Source: JASHPR01 sp963729365 (GTDB taxonomy: Bacteria; Actinomycetota; Actinomycetes; Streptosporangiales; Streptosporangiaceae). Taken from it: DNA of 64,000 nt. The notes beneath the pieces were generated by a model. The model was not told where the DNA came from, did no database searches, and worked only from the letters and a program-made list of their open reading frames with translations. Below are positions 51,021 to 59,405 of the stretch, in pieces. The stretch lies in the NCBI GenBank assembly GCA_963729365.1, contig CAVSNQ010000010.1, positions 248,001-312,000 on the forward strand, read 5' to 3'. Position numbers and translations under genes: made by a program. How positions within the stretch are numbered: position 1 is the first letter of the stretch; each line of letters starts with the position of its first letter.

Positions 51021-51571
51021 GTGAGCACCCGGATCGAAACGTCACGCCTGGTCATCCGCACCTTCGAGCCTCGCGACGCCGAGGCATGGATCGCGATGGT
51101 CAACGACCCGGAGGTCAACCGCTTCCTCCCGCCAGGACCAGACGTGACTATGCAGACCTTCCAGGAGGTCATCGAGCGGCGGCATGCGATGGAGCGCGAA
51201 GTCGGCTACACGATGTGGGCTGTCGATGACAAGACGACGGGCGCCTTCGTCGGGCAATGCGGCATCCGGCCAGTTGAGGAGGACGCTGGGCCTGAGATCG
51301 ACCTGGCGTACCACTACACCAGGGCCTCCTGGAACAAGGGATACGGCACCGAGGCAGTGATCGCCGTCCTCGCGCACGGCCTCGGGCCGGCCTTGACCGC
51401 ATCATGGCGGTCGCCACGCGGGAAAACACCGGCTCGTGGCGGGTCATGGAGAAGGCCGGGATGCGCTATGAGGGGCTCGTCAATTATTACGGGCTCGAAG
51501 GCCTGAAGAAGTACGTCGCTGACAGGGAATGGTGGAGGCCGCCACGTGACCGCTCCGGCACTCGCGCATAG
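51021..51571 (+). pseudogene. GNAT-family N-acetyltransferase, frameshifted
   Basis: The first part has RLVIRTFEPRDAEAWIAMVND and IDLAYHYTRASWNKGYGTEAV (acetyl-CoA loop). After HGLG at about 51388 the phase changes and GLDRIMAVATRENTGSWRVM, EKAGMRYEGLVNYYGLEGLK follow to TAG at 51569, restoring a normal RimJ-like acetyltransferase of about 183 residues. A single-base loss in the GGGCCGG run is the simplest explanation, biological or technical. Confidence 0.82.
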
Positions 51572-51918
51572 TTCACATCAGAAGATCTTCAATGGCGGGG
51601 TTTACGCCCGACGCTGGCACCCGGCCGAGACCAAGATCAACTTTAGTTAAGTGGCATGGCCTCAGGAGCCGACGCTGCGCGGGCCGACTCCCCTGGCTTT
51701 GCTGACCAGATCCGGCCGGGGCATCCTCGCCCGAGAGCACGATACGCCCGCGCCGACGAAGGCTCGCGCCCCCTTTGCCGTCCCGCCCTATCCAGACCCG
51801 GGCCGCCGGGGAAGGCGGCGCTACCATGTCGCGTAACTGACCCAGCTGACTCCGCGCTGGCTGGTCAACGGGGCGCCCTGGTTCGCTTCGCAGCCGTACC
51901 ATAACGGAGGAGTTCTTC
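51572..51918. other. 347-bp gap without a supportable gene
   Basis: Only overlapping Arg/Pro-rich frames. AACTTTAGTTAAGTGGC at 51639-51655 is a short AT-rich island that might be a promoter. Confidence 0.35.
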
Positions 51919-52470
51919 ATGCGTGTTGTTGACCTTGTCATCTTCGTCGGCTGGGTGGCCTTCTGGGTCTACTGGCTCGTGGCGGCCACCGGGGCTAAGG
52001 CCGGCCAGACGAGATGGGCCCGGTTCGCGGGCTTCCGGGTCGGTCTCATTCTGGTCATTCTTCTCTTGCTGCGAGTCAGGGCTTTCCGAGGGCATGTGGC
52101 GGCCACGAACGACCCATTATTGTGGGGCATCGGCTTGGCCCTCTTCTTGCTGGGGCTGGCGCTGGCAATATGGGCCAGGGTGTACATCGGCCGGAACTGG
52201 GGAATGCCGATGTCCCAGAAGGTCGACCCGGAACTGGTCACAGCCGGCCCATACAGCAGAGTCCGTCACCCCATCTACTCGGGCATCATCCTGGCGATGA
52301 TCGGCACGACGATCGCCGTCAGCCTGTATTGGCTGGCAGCGGTGGTAGTGACTGGAGCGTACTTTATCTATAGCGCCATTATGGAGGAGCGCTCCATGGC
52401 CCGCCTCTTCCCTGACTCGTATCCCGAATACAAGCGGTCGACCAAGATGCTGGTCCCCTTCATCTTCTGA
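51919..52470 (+). CDS. Isoprenylcysteine carboxyl methyltransferase (ICMT/PEMT)-family membrane protein
   Basis: 183 residues with four to five helices (LVIFVGWVAFWVYWLVAA, VGLILVILLLLRV, LLWGIGLALFLLGLALAIWARVYIG, GIILAMIGTTIAVSLYWLAAV). The SAM-binding C-terminal block GPYSRVRHPIYSGI and EERSMARLFPDSYPEYKRST is the ICMT/NnrU motif. Acts at the membrane, substrate unknown. ATG 51919 follows GGAGGAG by 6 bases. Confidence 0.88.
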   Translation: MRVVDLVIFVGWVAFWVYWLVAATGAKAGQTRWARFAGFRVGLILVILLLLRVRAFRGHVAATNDPLLWGIGLALFLLGLALAIWARVYIGRNWGMPMSQKVDPELVTAGPYSRVRHPIYSGIILAMIGTTIAVSLYWLAAVVVTGAYFIYSAIMEERSMARLFPDSYPEYKRSTKMLVPFIF

Positions 52471-52806
52471 GCTTCCGCGGCACAACCCGGAATGGTCGCG
52501 CGAACGGCCACGCGAGCGCCTGACCAGCGCCACTGGTTACCGGGCTATCGCTTGGTCCCGGCTCCCAGCCCTGCAGCTGGGCGCGAAGTAGCCGGCATCC
52601 TCGGCCAACTTACGCGACCATGCCATCGAGCCATGGTCCGCGCCTCCAGGCCTCGGCGCACCGGGTGCGGACGCGCCCAGATGTCGGAACGCGACGGAAC
52701 CGCAGTTCCGACCAGCTCTCGAGCCGGCGATCCGCTCCCCCATCCCCTGACCTGGATGTGCGCCGCCCGGAACCCGGGCAGTCCCATTACCGGGAGCTGA
52801 GGTCCG
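52471..52806. other. 336-bp gap without a supportable gene
   Basis: I see no gene in it. The minus-strand frame through 52545-52883 is Arg/Pro/Ala-rich and lacks family signals. Confidence 0.4.
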
Positions 52807-53157
52807 TCAGCCAGCGAACTGGCGCGCGGCCCGGGCCGCGGCACACGGAGCGCACAACAGCACGTCAACATCGCCCAGCACACCCGACCGGCACCGGCCC
52901 GTAATCACCGCGTCGAACACCTCGCAGATGCCGCCGTCAGCCGGATGAGCCCTCGAACACCAGCACAGGCAAGGCCGCCGCCGCAGGACCGTCTCCGCCC
53001 GATCGAGCACGGCCCGGACCTCAGCACGGTGAGCCGCCGCCGCGACCGCATCGAAGGCCGGCCGGATCCGCTCCAGCCCATCCGCCATCGCCTGCCCGAC
53101 TCTGCGGCCCGCCTCGGCCAGCATCTCGGGCAGCTCGATGTCCCCGTCGTCGCCCAC
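52807..53157 (-). CDS. Cysteine-rich small hypothetical protein
   Basis: 116 residues. A helical start (DIELPEMLAEAGRRVGQAMA, RIRPAFDAVAAAAHRAEV) is followed by a Cys-rich end: RRRPCLCWCSRAHPADGGIC, FDAVITGRCRSGVLGDVDVLLCAPCAAARA, with seven cysteines that could form a zinc site. GTG 53157 follows GGGAGG by about 9 bases, a near ideal site, so the gene has its own start inside what looks like a pseudogene fusion. I recognise it only as a recurrent actinomycete hypothetical. Confidence 0.6.
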   Translation of the reverse strand: MGDDGDIELPEMLAEAGRRVGQAMADGLERIRPAFDAVAAAAHRAEVRAVLDRAETVLRRRPCLCWCSRAHPADGGICEVFDAVITGRCRSGVLGDVDVLLCAPCAAARAARQFAG

Positions 53158-53199
53158 GATCGCATCCTCCCACCCGCGAAGACCCTGAGCCAGGGCACC

Positions 53200-53484
53200 T
53201 TCACGCCACCCGCGCCCAAGCCGCACGCCATGGGGCTCATCCCGGCGCACCCGTACCCGCTGAGGTCCTCGCCGACGATGCCGAGCTCGGGCAGCCGCCG
53301 GACCAGCTCCCACGGGATCCCGGCCCGCTCCCAGTCCGGGCCGATGACCGGCACGACCTCCTCGTCGGCGAACCGCCGGACGGCCATGAAGTTCGACCAC
53401 TGCTCGTCGGTGAACTACTCCCGGACGTAAAAGAAGTCGGTTCCGAGCGGCTCCCCGACACGCGCGTTGGTGATCTGCTCGGTC
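53200..53484 (-). pseudogene. Acyl-CoA dehydrogenase N-terminal remnant
   Basis: From ATG 53484 (AAGGAGGGG just upstream) the frame gives MTEQITNA, then a 2-base loss; the next frame reads VGEPLGTDFFYVRE, a TAG stop, FTDEQWSNFMAVRRFADEEVV and PELGIVGEDLSGYGCAGMSP, the start of an acyl-CoA dehydrogenase. The rest is lost at about 53215, where the unrelated Cys-rich gene begins. It was coupled to the upstream hydrolase (ATGA overlap), so both once served fatty-acyl/PHA turnover. Confidence 0.75.
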
Positions 53485-54376
53485 ATGCCCGCCCCTCCTT
53501 ACTTGCCTGAACGCCACGCCGCGCCCCATTTCCAGCTCCACCCGCGAACCCGGGCTCGGCGGTCAGGAACGCCTCCACGATGGGCGCCAGGCGCCCGGCT
53601 TCCGCGACCAGGTCCACGTGGCCGCCGTGGTAGATGTGCAGTTCGCTGCGCGGGATCAGCCGGTGCATGATCCGCGCGTTGACCGGCGGGATGATCGGGT
53701 CGTCGTCGCCCGCCAGGATCAGGGTGGGCTGGCGGATCAGCGGCAGCATCGGCAGGCTCGTCCAGCCGATGCCGGAGGCGAGCTGGTAGTAGTAGCCCCT
53801 GGCCGGCCCGGCGTGCCCGGGCGTGCCGAGGAGCCCGCTGGCCCGCGACGGATCGTTCCTGATGCTTCCGCCATAGAGGTGCCCGGCGATGGTCGACGCG
53901 TACCCGGGGTCCCGGTACCGGCGCGGTGAGAGCAGGTGCCGCAGGACGCGGGGGTGACCGGGCACCATCAGCGCCCCGGGTGCCGTGGCGACGAGCACCA
54001 GGCGGCGCACGCTGGCCGGGCAGCGGATGGCGAGCTGCTGTGCGAGCCCGCCTCCCCAGGAGATGCCCAGGACATCGGCCTGCTCGTAGCCGAGCTGGCC
54101 GAGCAGATCGCGCAGCAGCGGGGCCAGGGTGGCCAGGTGGTAGGGGATCACCGGGGCCGGTGACCCGCCGGTGCCCGGCATGTCGAACCGGACGACCGGG
54201 CGCTGCGGGTCGAGCGCGTCAACGAACGGCTGCAGCAGGTCGAGGCGGGCGCCGATGCCGTTGCACAGCAGCAGCGGCGGCCACTCCGGGCTCCCGTCGC
54301 GCACCGCGACCCGCAGGGCGCGGCCGCGCACGGTCAGCACCGGCATGCACTCGCACCGAAGAGAGGCATGAGACAT
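53483..54376 (-). CDS. Alpha/beta hydrolase, PHA depolymerase (PhaZ)-like
   Basis: 297 residues. Catalytic serine in ADVLGISWGGGLAQQLAIRCP, Asp in LILAGDDDPIIPPVNARIM, His in HIYHGGHVDLVAEAGRL; oxyanion region LLLCNGIGARLDLLQPFVDAL. Closest to medium-chain poly(3-hydroxyalkanoate) depolymerases, which release hydroxyacyl units from storage granules. ATG 54376 is preceded by ACTATGTCACC, an apparent leaderless promoter; ATG 54346 is an alternative. Its TGA overlaps the start of the acyl-CoA dehydrogenase remnant. Confidence 0.85.
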   Translation of the reverse strand: MSHASLRCECMPVLTVRGRALRVAVRDGSPEWPPLLLCNGIGARLDLLQPFVDALDPQRPVVRFDMPGTGGSPAPVIPYHLATLAPLLRDLLGQLGYEQADVLGISWGGGLAQQLAIRCPASVRRLVLVATAPGALMVPGHPRVLRHLLSPRRYRDPGYASTIAGHLYGGSIRNDPSRASGLLGTPGHAGPARGYYYQLASGIGWTSLPMLPLIRQPTLILAGDDDPIIPPVNARIMHRLIPRSELHIYHGGHVDLVAEAGRLAPIVEAFLTAEPGFAGGAGNGARRGVQASKEGRA

Positions 54377-54504
54377 GGTGACATAGTTGTCATTCGCTCC
54401 ACACAAGCGTCCACAGGCTGTGGGTAATCCTGCCCCGGGCACCGCATGAAATGCGTGACCATATCCGTGCGTCTGTGGAAAAATCCCTCCGGCCACCCCT
54501 GCCG

Positions 54505-54641
54505 TAATGCCGTGAGTACTGCAGTACTGCATAGCTCCAGAGACGCTTCGTCCCTGGTAGCTCAGCGTCCCGGCGCGCGCACTGCCCGCCAGCAGGGCCA
54601 AGACCGGCTACCGCAATGCCGCGCGCGCTGCAATACTGCCT
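54505..54641 (+). repeat. Two 28-bp direct repeats and a palindrome before parA (partition/operator site)
   Basis: 54505-54532 and 54614-54641 agree at about 21 of 28 bases (core AATGCCGnGnGnnCTGCAnT followed by ACTGC). The first includes the perfect palindrome AGTACTGCAGTACT (54516-54529). The second ends 2 bases before the parA ATG. Such repeats are typical centromere/operator sites bound by the partner protein or ParA. Confidence 0.6.
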
Positions 54642-54643
54642 TG

Positions 54644-55315
54644 ATGACGGGGATCCGCCTCGCCCTTGCCAATCTCAAGCCGGGCACGGGCAAGACAACA
54701 TCGGCGGTCTGGCTAGCGCACGTTTTCGCGGAGGCCGGGAACAGTGTGCTGCTCGTGGACGCGGACCCTTCTGGCAGCGCCCTGGAGTGGTCCGACCTCG
54801 CCGCCATGTACCCGGGGCTGCCGCCGCGGGCCGCGTTCCCGTTCCGGATCGTCGCCCTGCCGTCCCGCGAACTGCACCGCCGCATACCCGAGATCGCCAA
54901 GGCCGACGACGTGGTGATCATCGACGCGCCGCAACTCGAGGACCACGTCGCAATCGCCAGGTCGGCGCTGCGCAGCGCCGACCTGATCTTGATCCCGTGC
55001 GCGCCCAGCCCCATCGAGATCAACCGCACCTCGCCGATGCGGGACGAGATCAGCGAGGTCGGGGCGGCCAGGGACCGGCCCGCCCGTTCGGCCGTGCTGC
55101 TGAACCGCTGCGTCACCCGGGCGATCTCCACGGCCGACGCCCGGGAGGCGCTGCAGGGTCTCGGCTACGACGTGCTGGGGACGGCGGTGCCGCGGCTCGA
55201 GGTCTACGCGCAGAGCTTCGGCATGCCGATTCCTGGTACCGGGCGCGAGGTGTGGCGCCACGTGGCCCACGACCTCATCGAGCGGTGCTCTCCGCTCTGC
55301 TCCGTGCGGTCATGA
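54644..55315 (+). CDS. ParA-family partition ATPase
   Basis: 223 residues. Walker A is the deviant LKPGTGKTTSAVWLAHVFAEAG, Walker A' VLLVDADPSGSALEWSDL, Walker B VVIIDAPQLED. Type Ib short ParA, used for plasmid or element segregation, and without an N-terminal HTH. ATG 54644. Its stop overlaps the next gene (ATGA). Upstream repeats support an independent partition locus on an integrated element or an old plasmid. Confidence 0.85.
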   Translation: MTGIRLALANLKPGTGKTTSAVWLAHVFAEAGNSVLLVDADPSGSALEWSDLAAMYPGLPPRAAFPFRIVALPSRELHRRIPEIAKADDVVIIDAPQLEDHVAIARSALRSADLILIPCAPSPIEINRTSPMRDEISEVGAARDRPARSAVLLNRCVTRAISTADAREALQGLGYDVLGTAVPRLEVYAQSFGMPIPGTGREVWRHVAHDLIERCSPLCSVRS

Positions 55316-55605
55316 CCGCGCAGCGGGAGCAGCGGAAGGCGCAGATGACGGCGGCCGCGACCCGGCGCAGCGAGCCCAATGCCCGCCCGGCCGGGAGCAC
55401 CGCTATCCGGTCCAAGCCGGTCAGGATCACCCTCGACCTGAGCCCGGAGCTTTACCGGCAGCTCACCCAGTGGGCGGACTCGGCCGCGGTGACGCTCGAC
55501 GTCCCCCGCGTCCCGCTGGCGGACGTCATGCGGGCGATGATCCGGGTCACGACCGAGAATCCGGACGAGGTCCTTGAACGGCTGCGCCGCGACCGGGAAC
55601 CGTGA
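55312..55605 (+). CDS. Small ParA-partner protein (likely ribbon-helix-helix DNA-binding)
   Basis: 97 residues. A basic, disordered N-terminus (about 1-38) is followed by KPVRITLDLSPELYRQLTQWADSAAV, a beta strand and helix like MetJ/Arc or ParG, then VPLADVMRAMIRVTTENPDEVL. Arrangement and coupling to parA (4-base overlap) match small centromere-binding proteins that also repress their own operon. No ParB (large) is present. Confidence 0.7.
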   Translation: MTAQREQRKAQMTAAATRRSEPNARPAGSTAIRSKPVRITLDLSPELYRQLTQWADSAAVTLDVPRVPLADVMRAMIRVTTENPDEVLERLRRDREP

Positions 55606-55610
55606 GGAGT

Positions 55611-56030
55611 TCAGGCGGGGGCGGGGAGCGGGCTAGCGCAGTACTTGCACTTGGTGGCGTCGATCGGCAGATCGTCTGACTTGCAGTTCGGGCACGTCTT
55701 AGTGGGCTTCGGGTCACCGAACACGGTGGTGCCTCGCCGTTTCATGTAGGCCCGGTACGGCACGACGATCAGGAAATAGATGACGGCGATGAAAATGACG
55801 AAATAGAGGACTGCCGAAATGAATGCCCCGAGATCGATCCGCTGACCGTTGATGGTCCAGCCGAGGCCCTTCCCGGCCGGGCCTCCCCCGGCGGCCGCGT
55901 TGACCAGCGGCTTGATGATGTTGGTGGTGAAGGCCAGGATCAAGGTGCTAAAGGCGAGCGCGATGACCAGGCCCACGGCGATGACGATCAAATCGCCTTG
56001 CATCAGGAAATTCCTGAATCCTTTGATCAT
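55611..56030 (-). CDS. mscL: Large-conductance mechanosensitive channel MscL with C-terminal zinc ribbon
   Basis: 139 residues. The channel core is FRNFLMQGDLIVIAVGLVIALAFSTLILAFT (TM1) and FISAVLYFVIFIAVIYFLIVVPYRAYMKRRG (TM2), the pressure valve that opens under hypo-osmotic shock. The usual cytoplasmic helix is replaced by a zinc ribbon (KTCPNCKSDDLPIDATKCKYC). ATG 56030 follows GGGAG by 6 bases. Convergent with the ParA partner. Confidence 0.88.
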   Translation of the reverse strand: MIKGFRNFLMQGDLIVIAVGLVIALAFSTLILAFTTNIIKPLVNAAAGGGPAGKGLGWTINGQRIDLGAFISAVLYFVIFIAVIYFLIVVPYRAYMKRRGTTVFGDPKPTKTCPNCKSDDLPIDATKCKYCASPLPAPA

Positions 56031-56222
56031 AATCAACTCCCTTCGCAGCGGGCGCTCAGTGCTAGGGAACGATACTGCGATGCCCGCTGAGAGCGCGGGA
56101 GGCACGACCGGGCCGACTCGCGCCCGACACGGTTTCGGCGTTCCTCGGTCATCGCGGGCCTCCCTGTCATGGCCAAGGCGTGCCCCTGCTTCGCAAGTTG
56201 CGTGCTGGGCCAGAATGGGACG

Positions 56223-56785
56223 ATGCCAGAGCTTACCGCGGACCTGTTCGTCTCGCTCGACGGGTTCGCCGCGGGCGTCGGCGTCGGCCCGTTCTTCGGC
56301 TACGGCGGCCCGGAACTCGAGAGCTGGGTGCGCGATGCTCTCGGCCAGCCTCAGCTAGTGGTCATGGGCCGCGTCACGTACGAGGCCCTGGCGGCGATCT
56401 CATCGTCGGCCGCCGACGAGGTCAGCACCGGGATGAACGACCTGCCGAAAGCGGTGTTCTCGAACACCCTCAGCGAGCCGCTCGCCTGGCCGAACACCCG
56501 GCTGATCAGCGGTGACCTGGCCGGTGGGATCCGAGCGCTGAAACGGCAGTCGGCCGCACCGCTCCGCTCGATCGGCAGCCTCACGCTGGTGCGGAGCCTG
56601 ATCGGACTCGGCCTGGTCGACCGGCTCCGGATCATGATCTTCCCTCTCCTGCTGGGGGACGCCGGCCGGAGCGGGCCTTGGCCGGCTACCCGCGGGCGGG
56701 CCTGGAGCTGGCCGGCACCAGGGTCCTCGACTCCCGGCTGGTCATGCTCGACTACCGGCCGACGGCCCGCCCGGACTCGCCATGA
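56223..56785 (+). pseudogene. RibD C-terminal/dihydrofolate-reductase-like protein, frameshifted
   Basis: Reads TADLFVSLDGFAAGVGVGPFFGYG, LVVMGRVTYEALAAIS, KAVFSNTL, IGSLTLVRSLIGLGLVDRLRIMIFPLLLGDAG as a normal RibD-C/DHFR fold. At about 56670 the frame shifts, and ALAGYPRAGLELAGTRVLDS, RLVMLDYRPTARPDSP follow in another frame to TGA at 56783. A single-base deletion in a GCCGGCCGG run explains it. Otherwise intact (about 187 residues). Confidence 0.82.
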
Positions 56786-56969
56786 CCGACCCCGGCGGCC
56801 CGCCCGGGCCCGCCATGAATGTACCGCTGAGCACGCTATTACATGCTTTTTGGTTCTTGCACACTCGCCGGCCTGCGGCTTCAGGGACCGGCGAGCACAT
56901 CGAGGCCTGCGGGGCTGCTGAGGCATCAGCGAGCGGCTCGGCGCACCCACCGACCACCTGAGCGATGCC

Positions 56970-58037
56970 CTAGCCGATCGCGCGCGGCAAGGGGGCGTGG
57001 TCGAGGTACGGCAGCACGTGCCTGGCGAACAGGTCGCCCTCGGCGGCGTGCGGGTAGCCGGAGAGGATGAACGCGTCCATGCCGAGGTCCGCGTAAGCCT
57101 GCAGCTTGGCCAGCACCTGGCCCGGGTCGCCGACGATCGCGGCGCCCGCGCCGGAACGGGCCCGGCCGATACCCGTCCACAGGTTGGCCTCGGCGTAGCC
57201 GTCATCGTCGGCCATGTCGCGCAGCTCGTTCTGCCGGAGGGTTCCCGCGGACGTGGTGTCCAGGGAACGGCGGCGGATCTGCTCCCCGGTCGCGTCGTCC
57301 AGCCGCGAGATCAGCCGCCGCGCCGCGGCCCGTGCCTCGTCTTCCGTGGCGCGGACGATGACGTGGGCCCGGTAGCCGAACCGGAGCTCACGCGCGTGGC
57401 GGGCGGCGCGCGCCCGCAGGTCGCCGACGACCGCCGCGACGCCCGGCATGGTGTCCGGCCACATCAGGTACACGTCAGCCGCCTGAGCGGCCACCTCCCG
57501 CGCCGCCTCGGACAGGCCGCCGAAGTAGAAGAGCGGGCCGCCGCCCGCGGAAGTGCGCAGGCGCGGCGGGTCGAGGGCAATATCCACGAACTCGCCGTGA
57601 TAGTCGACCCGCCGGCCATCCAGCAGATCACGCAGCACGCGCATGATTTCCAGCGTGCGCCGGTATCTCGGTGCCGAGTCCAGCGTCTGGCCGGGCAGGT
57701 CGGAGGAGATGATGTTGATCGTGAGCCGGCCGCCGAGCATCTGGTCGATGGTGGCGAGTTGGCGCGCGAGCTGCGGCGGCCACATCTCGCCCATCCGCAC
57801 CGCGACCAGCAGCCGCATCCGCCGCAGCAGCGGGGCGATCCCGGCCGCGAAGGCGACCGAGTCGATGCCCATGGCGTAGCCAGACGGCAGCAGCAGGTTG
57901 TCGTATCCCGCTTCCTCGGCGGCCAGGGCGATGCCCCGGCAGTGCTCCCAGCTGGACTGCAGCGCGCTGTCCGGCACGCCGAGAAACTCGTAATCGTCGT
58001 CGCACAGCGCGGCGAACCAGGAGACCTCGCAGCTCAT
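56970..58037 (-). CDS. LLM-class flavin-dependent monooxygenase (alkanesulfonate monooxygenase/SsuD-like)
   Basis: 355 residues: EVSWFAALCDDDYEFLGVP, AEEAGYDNLLLPSGYAMGIDS, LVAVRMGEMWPPQLARQLATIDQMLGGRLTINIISSDLP, RRVDYHGEFVDI and GPLFYFGGLSEAAREVAA are the family blocks. Uses FMNH2 or F420H2 to oxidise an organosulfonate or other small substrate; the sulfonate-specific residues cannot be confirmed. ATG 58037. Confidence 0.88.
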   Translation of the reverse strand: MSCEVSWFAALCDDDYEFLGVPDSALQSSWEHCRGIALAAEEAGYDNLLLPSGYAMGIDSVAFAAGIAPLLRRMRLLVAVRMGEMWPPQLARQLATIDQMLGGRLTINIISSDLPGQTLDSAPRYRRTLEIMRVLRDLLDGRRVDYHGEFVDIALDPPRLRTSAGGGPLFYFGGLSEAAREVAAQAADVYLMWPDTMPGVAAVVGDLRARAARHARELRFGYRAHVIVRATEDEARAAARRLISRLDDATGEQIRRRSLDTTSAGTLRQNELRDMADDDGYAEANLWTGIGRARSGAGAAIVGDPGQVLAKLQAYADLGMDAFILSGYPHAAEGDLFARHVLPYLDHAPLPRAIG

Positions 58038-58157
58038 GCGGACAGTATCCCTGCGCCTGGCCGCGCGCCGCGGCCGCCCGGCCCTGGCCGGCGCTGGCCG
58101 GCCTTCAAGGCCCGGGAGGGGGGGCCGCCCCGGTGTCCTGACCCGGAATGCCGCGGC

Positions 58158-58445
58158 TCAGGCCGGGACCGTGATCGTGGCTCCCTCGGCACCTCGCGGC
58201 CCGGCGGTCTCGTCGTCAAACCAGAGGCCGCCCTCGGCCAGGTAACGGAAGTGCTGCGTGGTACCCGCCGGAATGGTCACCACGGCGCTCCGGACGCCGT
58301 TCCCGCGCTTGCGGAGCGGGTGGGCGTACGGGTTCCAGTCATTGAAATCACCCACCACGGACACGGCGCCGGCGGGCTCGGCCGCTGGCAGCACGAAGGT
58401 GACGCGAACCGCGCCGCTGCGAGTGGTCTTGGCTACCTTGATCAA
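58158..58445 (-). CDS. Single-domain glycogen-binding (CBM48/isoamylase early-set) protein
   Basis: 95 residues: VRVTFVLPAAEPAGAVSVVGDFNDWNPYAHPLRKRGNGV is the CBM48 core with the FNDWNP carbohydrate-binding Trp, then VTIPAGTTQHFRYLAEGGLWFDDE. TTG at 58445 follows AAGGAG by 7 bases. It binds glycogen or maltodextrin chains and has no catalytic domain. Divergent from nothing obvious; could be a storage-polymer-associated helper. Confidence 0.82.
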   Translation of the reverse strand: MIKVAKTTRSGAVRVTFVLPAAEPAGAVSVVGDFNDWNPYAHPLRKRGNGVRSAVVTIPAGTTQHFRYLAEGGLWFDDETAGPRGAEGATITVPA

Positions 58446-58694
58446 TTGCCTGCTCCTTCCCGGCGCTACCTGGTCACGCTGGCACCAGGATGCAGCACTG
58501 GTGTGTGGCCGCCGTGTCCGGCGTGCAACAACTGCGTGAACGCGGCCGGCGCGCTGGGCCGTTATGGTGACGCCGGCGAACGCGGCCGGAACTATATGGC
58601 CGGGAACGCGCTGGCGACCTGGCCCTGGGCCCGCCAGGTCGCGAGTGCGACCAGCCACCTGATCTCGTGGTCGGCGCCGGGACGGACTGCGAGG

Positions 58695-59159
58695 TCAGGG
58701 GCTGGCCCGGTCCGCGAGCGGGACGGCCTCGGCGATCCACGGCGTGTCCCCGGTTCTGACCTCGGCGTCATGCCCGCCGCACAGCCGGACGACGCGCCGG
58801 CCCTGGTCGTCCGTGATCTCCCACGCGACCGTCCCGAGGTTCGTACACGGTGTGTGCCAGCTGGTCACGGTCATGATGTCGGGGCAGATGACCTTCCGGC
58901 CCGCGCCGCACATGCCGGTGAAGCCGCCGCACCCGGCGCAGAACCCGAGCCGCGCCTCGGCCGGATCCTGGATGGATACGCCGCAGTCCGGGCAGGTCAC
59001 GCCGGCGGCGCCGGATGGCGCGCCGGACACATCCCGCCGGCGACGCAGAAACCGGTGCCCGCGAGCCCCCGGCGGGCGCCGGTGCCTGCTGCCATCACCA
59101 GCGGTGCCGTCGGCCTGCTCACGGTCGGCCTTGGTGCTGGACGGCCATCTGCCGGTCAT
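58695..59159 (-). CDS. Hypothetical protein with zinc-binding Cys pairs
   Basis: 154 residues. A basic N-terminus (PPGARGHRFLRRRRDVSG) is followed by VTCPDCGVSIQDPAEARLGFCAGCGGFTGMCG, a zinc ribbon, then a C-terminal beta-rich end (VAWEITDDQGRRVVRLCGGHD, EVRTGDTPWIAEAVPLAD). ATG 59159 follows AAGGGGGTG by 7 bases. Family not recognised; zinc ribbon suggests nucleic-acid or protein binding. Confidence 0.55.
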   Translation of the reverse strand: MTGRWPSSTKADREQADGTAGDGSRHRRPPGARGHRFLRRRRDVSGAPSGAAGVTCPDCGVSIQDPAEARLGFCAGCGGFTGMCGAGRKVICPDIMTVTSWHTPCTNLGTVAWEITDDQGRRVVRLCGGHDAEVRTGDTPWIAEAVPLADRASP

Positions 59160-59405
59160 GCTCGCGCACCCCCTTGCTGCGCCTGGTCCTCCCGTACCGG
59201 CAGGTGTTCGGTCACCTGGATGATCGTCCGGCGGAGACGGAAGCACGGCGGCGCGACCCCGCCCCTGACTGCTGTCCTCACCGGGAACGGCAGAGAGGGG
59301 ATCCTGGTTCGAACGTACGCGCCACGCGTGTGCTTGTCATCAGCCGGCGCCTACACCGCAGCCAGTACCAGCGCTCTCCCCGCCCTCCTCGACCAGCCCG
59401 GAGGG

